Positions 26,199 to 34,692 of a stretch of DNA of 62,336 bases are shown one piece after another; position 1 is the stretch's first letter; the number at the start of each line of letters is the position of its first letter. The notes under the pieces were generated by a model, which was not told the DNA's origin, made no database searches, and was given only the letters and a program-made list of their open reading frames with translations. The translations under genes were made by a program, and so were the position numbers. Source of the stretch: BJGO01 sp964640655 (GTDB lineage Bacteria; Bacteroidota; Bacteroidia; Chitinophagales; UBA10324); assembly GCA_964640655.1 (NCBI GenBank), contig CAZXFT010000018.1, positions 1-62,336 on the forward strand, in the 5' to 3' direction.

Positions 26199-26209
26199 GG
26201 GGGGGGGGG
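26199..26209 (+). repeat. G11 homopolymer tract
   Basis: Eleven consecutive G directly between leader copy B and an ATG. Such tracts are prone to slippage and also to sequencing error. Confidence 0.8.
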
Positions 26210-26289
26210 ATGAAGTTAATAGGAACATCATTGCCAATAAGCCGGTTGGTTGCTGAGCGAGGTTAATAGGAATGTGTTATGTGAAGTTT

Positions 26290-26360
26290 GTTTTTAGTTG
26301 ATGCGATGTTGCTTTTATTGTATATCCGCTTTTCTTTGTCTTGAAACAAAGTAAAGCTCC
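26290..26360 (-). repeat. Solitary inverted copy of the window-end palindromic repeat
   Basis: About 70 bases matching the reverse complement of 62099-62170 with roughly nine mismatches, including the stem CTTTTCTTTGT-cttgaa-ACAAAGTAAAG at 26329-26356. It shows that the repeat is dispersed in the genome. Confidence 0.75.
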
Positions 26361-26479
26361 GAATCCCGAATATGTATATATTTCACAAAGTGAGTAGGAA
26401 CTGATTAGTATATTCATGGTTGAATGAGTTTGATTAGGTACTAAGTATACGCTCTAACTATTTGTAATAACTCACTCCG

Positions 26480-26487
26480 TATGTTTG
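26480..26487 (+). promoter_or_regulatory. -7 element immediately before a GTG start
   Basis: TATGTTTG matches TAnnTTTG. Transcription would begin about five bases later, at the GTG of the DUF5916 gene (26495), giving a leader of only a few bases. A TTTG at 26461 is a possible but short-spaced -33 element. Confidence 0.5.
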
Positions 26488-26494
26488 CAGACCT

Positions 26495-28726
26495 GTGCGA
26501 TTAATATTATTTCTGATTTTATTGTTCTTTTCACAACATCTTATTGGGCAGCCTGCGTATCTCATGCATATCATTAAAGCCAAAGGCCCCATTAAAATTG
26601 ACGGTGTGCTGAATGAGGCGGACTGGCTGAGTGCAGAAACGGCCAGACAGTTTTATGCATCGTACCCATTTGATACGGGTTATGCGCGCTCGCATACGGA
26701 GTGCCGCGTAACGTATGACGACAAGTACTTTTATGTATCTGCCTATTGCCGCAATTACGTGAGTGCACAAGAACGCTATGTGGTTCAATCGCTGCGGCGC
26801 GATTATTCGTTTCCGGTGAGTGATGCTTTTGCGGTGCTGATAGATCCATTCAAAGACCGTACGAACGGTTTCAACTTTGGTGTGAATCCACTGAATGTGC
26901 AGCGTGAAGGTTTGGTGGCAAATGGTGGTCGTTTTGGCACAAGTACCGACTGGGATATTAAATGGTTCTCTGCGACGATGCACGACAGCAGTGGATGGTA
27001 TGTGGAGATGGCTATACCTTTTAAGTCGCTGCGTTTTAAGGAGAATGAGAAAACATGGTATATCAATTTTATAAGAAACGATCTGGTATGCAATGAACTC
27101 TCGTGCTGGGTACCTATACCGCGACAATACAATCCCAATTCACTTGCCTTTACCGGCGAATTGATCTGGGACGAAGCACCCAAGAAGCCGGGAGTGAATC
27201 TATCGTTGATACCGTATGTGATTACTTCGGGCAATTATTTTAATAACGCGATTAAAAATGCTGACGGCACTTTTCGCGACACGTCTTATTTCAAACCCAA
27301 CGGAGGCTTTGATGCCAAGATATCTGTGACGCCTTCGCTGAATCTTGACCTGACTGTGAATCCGGATTTCTCACAGGTGGAAGTTGACAGGCAGCAGATT
27401 AACCTGACACGTTTCAGTTTGTTTTTTCCGGAGCGTAGAAATTTCTTTTTGGAAAACAGCGACTTGTTTGCCTCTTTCGGGTTTACACAGATAAGACCAT
27501 TTTTTTCTAGGCGTATAGGATTATACAATGGCAACAGTGTGCCTATAGTTGCAGGAGCAAGGTTGAGCGGCAAAATCAATAACAACTGGCGCATTGGCAG
27601 TATGGTTATGCAAACCGATGCAGTGCGTATCAATAAGGAGTTGATACCTGCCGAGAATTATTTTGTAACCGTTTTGCAGCGCAAAGTTTTTTCGCGCAGT
27701 GCCATATCTGCCATTATGCTTAACAGGCAACGTTTTGAAAAAGGTGAAGGATTTGTTGCTGATAATTATAACCGCATATCAGGATTGCAATACTTTTTGT
27801 CTTCGAAGGATAATCACTGGAGCGGGATATTCTTTTATATGCACTCATTAAATCCGGGTCAGCCGAAAAACAGTTATTCGCACGCTTCTTATTTGAACTA
27901 TCAGGTGATGAAATGGGATATCAGCTGGAACCACGAGTATGTTGGCGAAAACTTTATTGCCGATATAGGCTTTGTGCCGCGACTATACAATTTTGATGCG
28001 CGCACCAAGCAAACTGTGAGACAAACATTCTGGCGGTTGGAACCTCATGTTACTTATTTCCTATTTCCAAAATCCAACACTATTCGGAATTTTGGAATCA
28101 GTGCTTATTGCAGTAATTATTATGACGGCAACTTTACCTATACCGAACAATATTATTATGGTATGCTGTCACTAAATTTTTTAAATACGTCAGCCATCAA
28201 TATCAAGAAAGATTTTACCTATATGAATCTTCCTTTCGATTCATATATAGGCAGTAACAGCGATTCGGTGCCGGCAGGCAAATATGATTATGATGGGTAC
28301 GTGCTCAACTTTAATAGTGATACACGAAAGTTATTTAACCTCAGTGGCGGTGCTCAGTATGGAAGTTTTTATGAAGGTAGCCGTTATTCCGGCAACCTGT
28401 CGCTTAATTACAGAGTGCAACCCTGGGGGATTTTTTCATTAAGTTCCAGCTATGATTACATCAAGGTGTTAAAAAACTCAGATCCTATAGCATTAATTCT
28501 AATAGGTCCCCGTATCGATTTAACATTTACCCGCAGTTTATTTCTAACCACGTTCTTACAATACAATACACAGGCTGAAAACTTTAATATCAACACCCGC
28601 CTGCAGTGGCGTTTTAAACCGATGAGTGATTTGTTTATTGTTTATACCGATAACTACAACACGGTTAATTTCGCACCCAAGAACAAGGCACTGGTTCTGA
28701 AACTGAACTATTGGTTTACTCTATAA
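26495..28726 (+). CDS. DUF5916 outer-membrane protein with N-terminal CBM9-like domain
   Basis: This 743-residue protein begins with GTG, the only start in frame that retains the signal peptide (MRLILFLILLFFSQHLIGQ). A CBM9-like carbohydrate-binding beta-sandwich follows (about 30-190, IDGVLNEADWLSAE), and then the DUF5916 region forms a large C-terminal barrel (FFPERRNFFLENSDLF near 310, a typical DUF5916 motif). These proteins are thought to sit in the outer membrane; their ligand is unknown. It is followed one base later by pcm, likely in the same transcript. Confidence 0.85.
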   Translation: MRLILFLILLFFSQHLIGQPAYLMHIIKAKGPIKIDGVLNEADWLSAETARQFYASYPFDTGYARSHTECRVTYDDKYFYVSAYCRNYVSAQERYVVQSLRRDYSFPVSDAFAVLIDPFKDRTNGFNFGVNPLNVQREGLVANGGRFGTSTDWDIKWFSATMHDSSGWYVEMAIPFKSLRFKENEKTWYINFIRNDLVCNELSCWVPIPRQYNPNSLAFTGELIWDEAPKKPGVNLSLIPYVITSGNYFNNAIKNADGTFRDTSYFKPNGGFDAKISVTPSLNLDLTVNPDFSQVEVDRQQINLTRFSLFFPERRNFFLENSDLFASFGFTQIRPFFSRRIGLYNGNSVPIVAGARLSGKINNNWRIGSMVMQTDAVRINKELIPAENYFVTVLQRKVFSRSAISAIMLNRQRFEKGEGFVADNYNRISGLQYFLSSKDNHWSGIFFYMHSLNPGQPKNSYSHASYLNYQVMKWDISWNHEYVGENFIADIGFVPRLYNFDARTKQTVRQTFWRLEPHVTYFLFPKSNTIRNFGISAYCSNYYDGNFTYTEQYYYGMLSLNFLNTSAINIKKDFTYMNLPFDSYIGSNSDSVPAGKYDYDGYVLNFNSDTRKLFNLSGGAQYGSFYEGSRYSGNLSLNYRVQPWGIFSLSSSYDYIKVLKNSDPIALILIGPRIDLTFTRSLFLTTFLQYNTQAENFNINTRLQWRFKPMSDLFIVYTDNYNTVNFAPKNKALVLKLNYWFTL

Positions 28727-28727
28727 G

Positions 28728-29402
28728 ATGATTGAAACGAAGATGACTGACACTACAAAGGACACATCAAGGCATAAAGGACTACGCAATAAATTGATTA
28801 CCGAGTTGCGCGAAAAAGGAATTCACGACGATAAAGTACTTGAGGCTATAATGGCTGTGCCGCGACATTTGTTTTTTGACAGTGCATTTACCGAGCGCGC
28901 TTATGAGGATAAAGCATTTCCAATTGCGGCAGGACAAACCATCTCACAGCCCTACACAGTTGCCTTTCAGTCTCAGCTTTTGGAACTAAAAGTGAGGGAT
29001 AAGGTACTCGAAATAGGTACAGGTTCAGGCTATCAAGCAGCAGTACTCTACAAAATGGGAGCTAAGGTCTATAGCATAGAACGTCAACGGGCTTTATTTA
29101 AGTCTGCCGCTGCCCTGCTGTCTGAGTTAGGTTATCATTCCATTCAAACCTTTTATGGTGATGGCTTTGAGGGCTTGCCCACCTTTGCACCCTTTGATAA
29201 AATTATCATTACAGCCGGTGCTTCTATAGTGCCTGAAAAGTTGTTGCATCAACTCAAGATTGGCGGATTGATGGTAATTCCTTTCGGTGATAAAAACCAG
29301 AAGATGTTGCGCATCACCCGCAAAAGTGCCAATGAGTTTGTAAAGGAGGAGTTTGGTGACTTCACATTTGTACCTTTATTGCCAGGCAAGGCAGGTGAAT
29401 AG
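28728..29402 (+). CDS. pcm: Protein-L-isoaspartate O-methyltransferase
   Basis: This cytosolic repair enzyme methylates isoaspartyl residues in aged proteins using S-adenosylmethionine. The SAM motif I is VLEIGTGSGYQ (95-101 core), preceded by the family signature QTISQPYTVAFQ near 70. Its 224 residues match the family. The start is one base after the DUF5916 stop codon; a second ATG five codons later is possible. It is followed by an AT-rich inverted repeat (AATGAATAA/TTATTCATT, 29418-29446) that could attenuate transcription. Confidence 0.92.
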   Translation: MIETKMTDTTKDTSRHKGLRNKLITELREKGIHDDKVLEAIMAVPRHLFFDSAFTERAYEDKAFPIAAGQTISQPYTVAFQSQLLELKVRDKVLEIGTGSGYQAAVLYKMGAKVYSIERQRALFKSAAALLSELGYHSIQTFYGDGFEGLPTFAPFDKIIITAGASIVPEKLLHQLKIGGLMVIPFGDKNQKMLRITRKSANEFVKEEFGDFTFVPLLPGKAGE

Positions 29403-29452
29403 TTTTCTTCGATTAATAATGAATAAATGTCGCTTAATTATTCATTTGGGTA

Positions 29453-29482
29453 TTGGATATGAATAAAATGCCTCTATATTTG
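29453..29482 (+). promoter_or_regulatory. Complete Bacteroidota promoter (-33 TTG, 19-bp spacer, -7 TATATTTG)
   Basis: TTG at 29453-29455 and TATATTTG at 29475-29482 are separated by exactly 19 bases. Transcription would begin near 29487, which fixes the start of the following lipoprotein at ATG 29513 rather than at the upstream TTG. Confidence 0.85.
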
Positions 29483-29512
29483 CCCTTCCTAAAAAAAATT
29501 AAGAACATTCCA

Positions 29513-30121
29513 ATGAAGAAATTATTATCTATTGCAGCCCTGTTAATGACAAGTGTCATTTTGTTTGATGGTTGTAAAAAAGGTCCAGAAGACCCATTCC
29601 TTTCCTTCAAATCGCGTGAAAAACGTATGATAGGACAATGGAAAGTAGTAGAGTTTCAAATTAATGGTGAAGACACACTCGAAACTACTTGGTCTGATTT
29701 ACCTGTACAAGCTGTTCCACCTTCTTGCGGAACTAAAAACGTTACCTATAATTACACTAACGACACCCGTTTTAATTTTGATAAGAACGGTCGTTATGAT
29801 GTAACTATAAAAATTAAGACTACACAAACTACAACTTATACCTCTCCCGGTACAAGTTGCCAGAATGAAACAATTACTTTAGTTGACACCAAAGGCGTAT
29901 CAAAAGGCTTATGGAATTTTGTTGGTGGTGCCGGTTCAATTAAAAATAAAGAACAACTGGTTTTGACCGAATCAGAAGATGGTGTATTTGGTGATGTTTA
30001 CAACATTATCCGCCTGTCAAGTAAGCAGGTAAAATTGTATCAGGCAGTTACTGATCAAACATCAGGAGAAGTTATCAAGTATGAATGGACTCTGGAACCA
30101 GATAGTGGTGACGAAGAATAA
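29513..30121 (+). CDS. Lipocalin-like lipoprotein
   Basis: The ATG at 29513 gives 202 residues with a lipoprotein signal peptide (MKKLLSIAALLMTSVILFDGC, lipobox Cys21) followed by KKGPEDP. The core has the lipocalin-like pattern starting with GQWKVVEFQINGED, then a Cys pair in the loop (CGTKNV and SCQNET) and a late GLWNFVGG. It is probably anchored to a membrane facing the periplasm or the surface; its ligand is unknown. It has its own promoter and a bidirectional terminator shared with smpB. Confidence 0.78.
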   Translation: MKKLLSIAALLMTSVILFDGCKKGPEDPFLSFKSREKRMIGQWKVVEFQINGEDTLETTWSDLPVQAVPPSCGTKNVTYNYTNDTRFNFDKNGRYDVTIKIKTTQTTTYTSPGTSCQNETITLVDTKGVSKGLWNFVGGAGSIKNKEQLVLTESEDGVFGDVYNIIRLSSKQVKLYQAVTDQTSGEVIKYEWTLEPDSGDEE

Positions 30122-30142
30122 AGACTAATTATCAATAAAAAA

Positions 30143-30160
30143 GGCTGCCACTTGGCAGCC
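30143..30160. terminator. Bidirectional terminator between the lipoprotein and smpB
   Basis: GGCTGCC-actt-GGCAGCC with T runs on both sides (TTTTTTATTT after it, and AAAAAA before it, read as T on the other strand). It lies between two convergent genes. Confidence 0.9.
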
Positions 30161-30164
30161 TTTT

Positions 30165-30626
30165 TTATTTACGGTCTTTCATCACACGGTCTAATTCGCG
30201 TTTGCCTTCTTTTTGTTTAATGGTTTCGCGTTTGTCGTGTGTCTTTTTTCCTTTTGCCAGCGCAATTTCCATTTTGCAATAACCCCGTTCGTTAAAGAAA
30301 ATTCTTACAGGAACAATGGTTAAACCGCGCTCTTTGAGTTTTACTGAGATTCGATGTAGTTCGCGTTTGGTTAATAATAATTTTCTGATGCGCAGAGGTT
30401 CGTGATTATTAATATTACCCCGACTGTAGCCGGAGATGTTCAGGTTTTTAACGTACAGTTCGTTCTGTTTAAAATAACAAAATGCATCGCCGAGGTTGGC
30501 TTTACCTTCACGAATGGCTTTAACTTCGGTGCCGCCAAGCATAATACCGGCAACGAAAGTTTCTAGCAGATTAAACTCAAACTGCGCACGACGGTTAACA
30601 ATATCAATATTGGATTTTAAACTCAC
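30165..30626 (-). CDS. smpB: SsrA-binding protein SmpB
   Basis: SmpB delivers tmRNA to stalled ribosomes. The 153-residue protein shows the family core: RRAQFEFNLLETFVAGIMLG at the N-terminus, GTEVKAIREGKANL, and the basic C-terminal tail (KGKKTHDKRETIK) that inserts into the empty mRNA channel. It starts with GTG, overlapping the stop of the thioesterase gene by 4 bases (GTGA), so the two are translationally coupled. Confidence 0.95.
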   Translation of the reverse strand: MSLKSNIDIVNRRAQFEFNLLETFVAGIMLGGTEVKAIREGKANLGDAFCYFKQNELYVKNLNISGYSRGNINNHEPLRIRKLLLTKRELHRISVKLKERGLTIVPVRIFFNERGYCKMEIALAKGKKTHDKRETIKQKEGKRELDRVMKDRK

Positions 30627-31012
30627 AGCGACGCAAAGATGCGCTCTAACTTTTCTTTTAACATAATCTTCTGACCTTGTTCACCTCGGGCAATCAAGCG
30701 CTCTCCTACCCTTGCTTCGTAAGTGCAAATAATTTCGTTACGCTCTATGGATTTTATTGTAGCTGTAAATACAACTAATTCACCAAGTTTTGCCGGTGAC
30801 AAGTGCTGAACACTAATCATAGTGCCAATACCTTCTTCGTGTGCTTCTTTCATATCAAGAACAAACAAACGGCAGCACCATTCTGCGTCGCGGGCTAAAC
30901 TAAAGGTAGCATAGACTGGATGAACCTGACCACTGTCGAATGAAGCTGTATCGGATTCGACCACAACACGCGAAAATGTTTTTATATCGCCGGGATTGAA
31001 AATATTTTTCAT
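30623..31012 (-). CDS. Hotdog-fold thioesterase
   Basis: This 129-residue protein is predicted to adopt a single hotdog fold: ESDTASFDSGQVHPVYATFSLA near the N-terminus, then an acidic helix and the beta-sheet ending in EARVGERLIARGEQGQKIM. It resembles fluoroacetyl-CoA thioesterase-type (FlK-like) proteins and other small acyl-CoA thioesterases. The substrate is unknown. It overlaps smpB by 4 bases and follows the DciA-like gene by 12 bases. Confidence 0.78.
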   Translation of the reverse strand: MKNIFNPGDIKTFSRVVVESDTASFDSGQVHPVYATFSLARDAEWCCRLFVLDMKEAHEEGIGTMISVQHLSPAKLGELVVFTATIKSIERNEIICTYEARVGERLIARGEQGQKIMLKEKLERIFASL

Positions 31013-31024
31013 TTCAGCACATAA

Positions 31025-31315
31025 TTATAATAGCACCAAATCATTGACATATTCACGTTCCATAAAACGGTTGACGTTTTGTAAAATAGTATCGCGCGAA
31101 ATGAGCAACTGATGTTTGATTACTGAAGAATTCACACGAATAATCAGCTTAGTATCACGTACCTGAACTTGTTCTGTATGCCGAGCAATAAATTCTCCGG
31201 CAACCTCCGGCCAGTGATGAATCAACCTAGTTTCATCAACCTTTTGTTGCAGACCATGGCGCTGCAAATACTGCTGCAGTGCGGCTTTTATATTCGTTTC
31301 ATTTTTGTCTGCCAT
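31025..31315 (-). CDS. DUF721 protein, DciA-like helicase-loading factor
   Basis: This 96-residue protein is a DUF721 domain; the helix-rich N-terminus (IKAALQQYLQRHGLQQKV) and the beta-rich end (VQVRDTKLIIRVNSSVIKHQ) match the KH-like core of DciA, the ancestral loader of the DnaB helicase at replication forks. Bacteroidota lack DnaC, so this is a plausible loader. Its stop-to-start distance to recF is four bases, and recF-DUF721 is a conserved pair in the phylum. Confidence 0.8.
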   Translation of the reverse strand: MADKNETNIKAALQQYLQRHGLQQKVDETRLIHHWPEVAGEFIARHTEQVQVRDTKLIIRVNSSVIKHQLLISRDTILQNVNRFMEREYVNDLVLL

Positions 31316-31319
31316 AATG

Positions 31320-32408
31320 CTAACTGAGGTAAATATAGTGGAGTTTCTTATGCGATTCGGTTAGCGATTGTTCTATTCTTTTTGCTTCGGTATCAGATAT
31401 AAGCACTTGTCCAAACTCATCGCTGTCGATGCGCTTTAACAAATTGTGCATACGCTCGCTATCTAGTTTGTCAAAGACATCATCCAGTACTAAAACAGGA
31501 AGCACATCCTTCTGTTTGTAGATGTAGCGATACAACGAAAGTTTGAGTGCCACTATAGCTGTTTTCTTCTGCCCCTGACTACCTGCTTTCTTCAATAATT
31601 TCTCATTCAGTGAAATAATAAAATCGTCGCGGTGAATTCCGACTGTGGTACGCTGAAATTCAAGGTCTTTATTACGGCTGCCTTTTAACAACTGTATTAA
31701 ATCAGCCTGATTTAAATCGGATTGATATTGAACACTTGTTGACTCTTTACCGCCGCTTAACTGTTCGTAATACCTGTTAAAGTCGGTGTCAATAGCCTTT
31801 AATATTTCATTTCTATACTCATGTATCAAATGGCCATGTTGATGTAATTGTGTGTCGAGTGTGTCGAGAAGCACTTCATCAATTCTCACAGATGAAAACT
31901 GTTTTAGGTAACTGTTACGTTGCTGTAAGACTTTATTATATAACATCAAAACTTCGAGATAACGGCTGTCTGCCTGAGACAAAATGTTGTCAAAAAGCCT
32001 GCGTCGTTCTTCGCTGCCGTCTACGACAAGCAGTGTGTCGTCGGGATCAATAACCACAACTGGAAAGCGTCCGGTGTGAGCGGATATTTTTTCATATTTC
32101 ACCGCATTGTGAGTTATCACCTTCACATCATTCAACCTGTATGCAACAGTAATTAGTTCGTTGGAATTATTACTAATAAAATTTCCTTTCAGAAAAAAAT
32201 GCCCCTCGTTGTGTTTTACATTATTTGCATCCTGGCCATTAAAATAACTTTTACCGACACAGAGGTAATACACCGCATCCAGCAGGTTGGTCTTACCACT
32301 TCCATTGGCTCCATAAACAACATTAATTCCTTCAGAAAAACAGAATTCAGAATGAGCATAATTTCGGAAGTTGTTAATATGGATACCTTGTAAGTGCAAT
32401 AGAATCAA
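31320..32408 (-). CDS. recF: DNA replication and repair protein RecF
   Basis: RecF binds gapped DNA and helps load RecA with RecO/RecR. The 362-residue protein has Walker A GANGSGKT at 33-40, the SMC-like signature region with KKAGSQGQKK near 273 and Walker B LVLDDVFDKLD near 312. The annotated frame starts at TTG 32408; a TTG three codons later is an alternative that would fit other RecF proteins better. No ATG is available. The order recF-DUF721-thioesterase-smpB is one minus-strand unit, divergent from pdhA. Confidence 0.93.
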   Translation of the reverse strand: MILLHLQGIHINNFRNYAHSEFCFSEGINVVYGANGSGKTNLLDAVYYLCVGKSYFNGQDANNVKHNEGHFFLKGNFISNNSNELITVAYRLNDVKVITHNAVKYEKISAHTGRFPVVVIDPDDTLLVVDGSEERRRLFDNILSQADSRYLEVLMLYNKVLQQRNSYLKQFSSVRIDEVLLDTLDTQLHQHGHLIHEYRNEILKAIDTDFNRYYEQLSGGKESTSVQYQSDLNQADLIQLLKGSRNKDLEFQRTTVGIHRDDFIISLNEKLLKKAGSQGQKKTAIVALKLSLYRYIYKQKDVLPVLVLDDVFDKLDSERMHNLLKRIDSDEFGQVLISDTEAKRIEQSLTESHKKLHYIYLS

Positions 32409-32456
32409 TTATTTACAGAATCACGAGGCGACATGCGGTGGGTGTGATAGTTTTTC

Positions 32457-32464
32457 TATATTTG
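32457..32464 (+). promoter_or_regulatory. -7 element before pdhA
   Basis: TATATTTG is a perfect TAnnTTTG, 18 bases before the GTG start at 32483. The predicted leader is very short, about 13 bases. No clear TTG is seen 19 bases upstream. Confidence 0.6.
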
Positions 32465-32482
32465 CGCCTCTAAATTTTGAAC

Positions 32483-33472
32483 GTGGCAAAAGTAAGTAAA
32501 GAGACCTACTTGTACTGGTATGAAATGATGTTACGCATGCGCCGCTTTGAAGAAAAAGCAGGTCAGTTATATGGTATGCAAAAGATTCGCGGTTTTTGTC
32601 ATTTATATATAGGACAAGAAGCTGTTGCAGCTGGAACTGTCACCGCACTTCGTCATCAGGATCCTATCATTACCGCATATCGTGACCACGGATTGGCAAT
32701 AGCCCGCGGTATGAGTTGCAACGCTGCGATGGCGGAGCTTTTTGGTAAAATTACCGGATGTACTAAGGGAAAAGGGGGCTCGATGCACTTTTTCGACAAG
32801 GAAAATTTCTTCTTTGGTGGACACGGAATTGTAGGTGCACAAATAGGATTGGGTGCTGGTATTGCCTTCGCCGAGAAATACAATGGCACTGATAATGTTT
32901 GTATTTGTTTTTTTGGTGATGGAGCAGCCCGACAGGGTATGCTGCACGAAGCCTTTAACCTGGCTATGATGTGGAAGTTGCCTGTCATATTTGTTTGTGA
33001 AAACAACTATTATGCAATGGGTACCTCTGTGGAACGTAGCAGTAACGTTACTGATATATACCGCCTGGGTGATGCCTATGATATGCCGTCAAAATCAGTA
33101 GATGGTATGAAGTGCGAAACAGTACACGATGCCATAACCGAAGCTGCAGAACGTGCCCGCAAAGGTGAAGGACCAACTTTCCTCGAAATAAAAACTTATC
33201 GCTATAAAGGACACTCCATGTCCGACCCTCAGAAATACCGCTCTAAAGATGAGGTAGAAGAGTACAAACAAAAAGATCCTATAGAAACAACTTTGGCAAC
33301 GATTCTGAAAAAGAAATATGCTACTGAATCGGAGATAGAAGCCATCAACGAGCGCATCAAGAAAGAGGTGGAGGATTGTGTAACCTTCGCTGAAGAATCA
33401 CCGCTTCCAGATGCATCGGAACTGTACACCGATAATTATGTACAGGCTGATTATCCATTTATTCTCGATTAA
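32483..33472 (+). CDS. pdhA: Pyruvate dehydrogenase E1 component, alpha subunit
   Basis: PdhA binds thiamine diphosphate and decarboxylates pyruvate in the cytosol; with the beta subunit it feeds the E2 complex. The GTG at 32483 is chosen because MAKVSKETY follows; a TTG two codons earlier also exists. The TPP motif runs from GDG (145-147) to NN (174-175), and the phosphate-binding loop YRYKGHSMSDPQKYRS is typical of E1 alpha. Branched-chain 2-oxo acid dehydrogenase is the main alternative, but the length (329 residues) and the motif PQKYRS favour PdhA. The beta subunit is not in the window. Confidence 0.9.
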   Translation: MAKVSKETYLYWYEMMLRMRRFEEKAGQLYGMQKIRGFCHLYIGQEAVAAGTVTALRHQDPIITAYRDHGLAIARGMSCNAAMAELFGKITGCTKGKGGSMHFFDKENFFFGGHGIVGAQIGLGAGIAFAEKYNGTDNVCICFFGDGAARQGMLHEAFNLAMMWKLPVIFVCENNYYAMGTSVERSSNVTDIYRLGDAYDMPSKSVDGMKCETVHDAITEAAERARKGEGPTFLEIKTYRYKGHSMSDPQKYRSKDEVEEYKQKDPIETTLATILKKKYATESEIEAINERIKKEVEDCVTFAEESPLPDASELYTDNYVQADYPFILD

Positions 33473-33505
33473 ACATACATACTAACTATACCATACAATT
33501 ACCCA

Positions 33506-34180
33506 ATGAGTACTGAAAAAAATACGTTTGAAGGACAAGCCGTTCTAAACAAATTTGAAGACTACATCAACAAGAATAAAAATGTAATCACCGCTGTGTT
33601 TGGCGGGTTGCTGCTGATAGTAGGCGGCTATTTTGGTTTCAAATACTTGTATCTGCAGCCAAAAGAAAAAGAAGCGCAGGAGCAAATGTTTTATGCACAG
33701 AAATATCTGGATCGCGACTCATTGAATCTAGCATTGAATGGCGACAACAACTACCCCGGTTTCTTAGGCATTATTGATAATTACAAGTGGACCAGCGCAG
33801 CTAACCTTTCTAAGTATTATGCAGGTGTTATCTATCTGCGTCAGGGAAAATTTGAAGAAGCTATCGACTACCTGTCTAGTTTCGATGGCAAGGGTACTGC
33901 ATTAGAAGGTATGGCATTAGGTTGTATTGGTGATGCTTATACAGAGTTAGATAAAATGGAAGATGGTTTATCATATTATAAGAAAGCTGCTTACACCGCA
34001 GAGAATGAACTGACTACTCCTTTCTTCCTGAAAAAAGCAGCACTATGTTCTGAGAAGTTGAATAAAAATGATGAGGCGATTAAGTTGTTTGAGGAAATTC
34101 TCAATAAATATCCAAACTCTCAAGAAGGGAGAGAAGCTGATAAATACATTTATCGTTTAGGCGGCAATCCCAACTCCTAA
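33506..34180 (+). CDS. Membrane-anchored tetratricopeptide protein (YfgM-like)
   Basis: This 224-residue protein has a short N-terminus, one membrane helix (about 32-52, AVFGGLLLIVGGYFGFKYL) and a C-terminal TPR array (about 100-220) with consecutive repeats such as YLRQGKFEEAIDYLSSF. The architecture matches YfgM/BepA-associated proteins that assist the Sec translocon, with the TPR domain in the periplasm. It lies 33 bases after pdhA and 15 before ribH. Confidence 0.8.
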   Translation: MSTEKNTFEGQAVLNKFEDYINKNKNVITAVFGGLLLIVGGYFGFKYLYLQPKEKEAQEQMFYAQKYLDRDSLNLALNGDNNYPGFLGIIDNYKWTSAANLSKYYAGVIYLRQGKFEEAIDYLSSFDGKGTALEGMALGCIGDAYTELDKMEDGLSYYKKAAYTAENELTTPFFLKKAALCSEKLNKNDEAIKLFEEILNKYPNSQEGREADKYIYRLGGNPNS

Positions 34181-34195
34181 TTACCACATTGAACT

Positions 34196-34690
34196 ATGTC
34201 TTCAAAAGACAAAAACCTTTCTAATGTATCGGTTGAAGGCATAGATCAACGCATCTTACGAAAAAGTAAGATTGCCATAATTCGCAGCCAGTGGAATGAA
34301 GATATTACTAAAGCCTTAGAACAGGGTTGCAATCAGTATCTACTTGAGCAAGGCATAAGCGAAAAGCAAATCAAGCATTACATAGTACCCGGAAGTTTCG
34401 AACTCATCTATGCAGCATCACATCTTACCATTAGCAAAAATTTTGATGCTGTTATTTGTATAGGTTGTATTGTTAAAGGAGAAACACCACACTTCGATTA
34501 TATTTCTCAGGCAGTGGGTGTAGGGTTAGCTAACATCAATACTCAAGGTAAGACACCGGTGATATTTGGAGTACTCACTACCGATAATATGCAGCAGGCT
34601 TTAGACCGCGCCGGTGGTACGCACGGCAATAAAGGTGTTGAAGCAGCAGCTACGGCCTTGCAGATGATACAGTTTAAAAAAGCACATTAA
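34196..34690 (+). CDS. ribH: 6,7-Dimethyl-8-ribityllumazine synthase
   Basis: RibH joins the pyrimidine and butanone moieties in the penultimate step of riboflavin synthesis. The 164-residue protein carries the substrate loop PGSFEL (65-70), the catalytic His99 in GETPHFDY and the C-terminal helix with HGNKGVEAA. The length is standard. It starts 15 bases after the TPR gene and ends two bases before the MBL gene, so it is within an operon. Confidence 0.95.
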   Translation: MSSKDKNLSNVSVEGIDQRILRKSKIAIIRSQWNEDITKALEQGCNQYLLEQGISEKQIKHYIVPGSFELIYAASHLTISKNFDAVICIGCIVKGETPHFDYISQAVGVGLANINTQGKTPVIFGVLTTDNMQQALDRAGGTHGNKGVEAAATALQMIQFKKAH

Positions 34691-34692
34691 TC

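Noticed and set aside
26531..27127. 198-residue open frame on the minus strand
   Set aside because: It is antisense to the well-supported DUF5916 gene and has no domain, signal peptide or promoter of its own.
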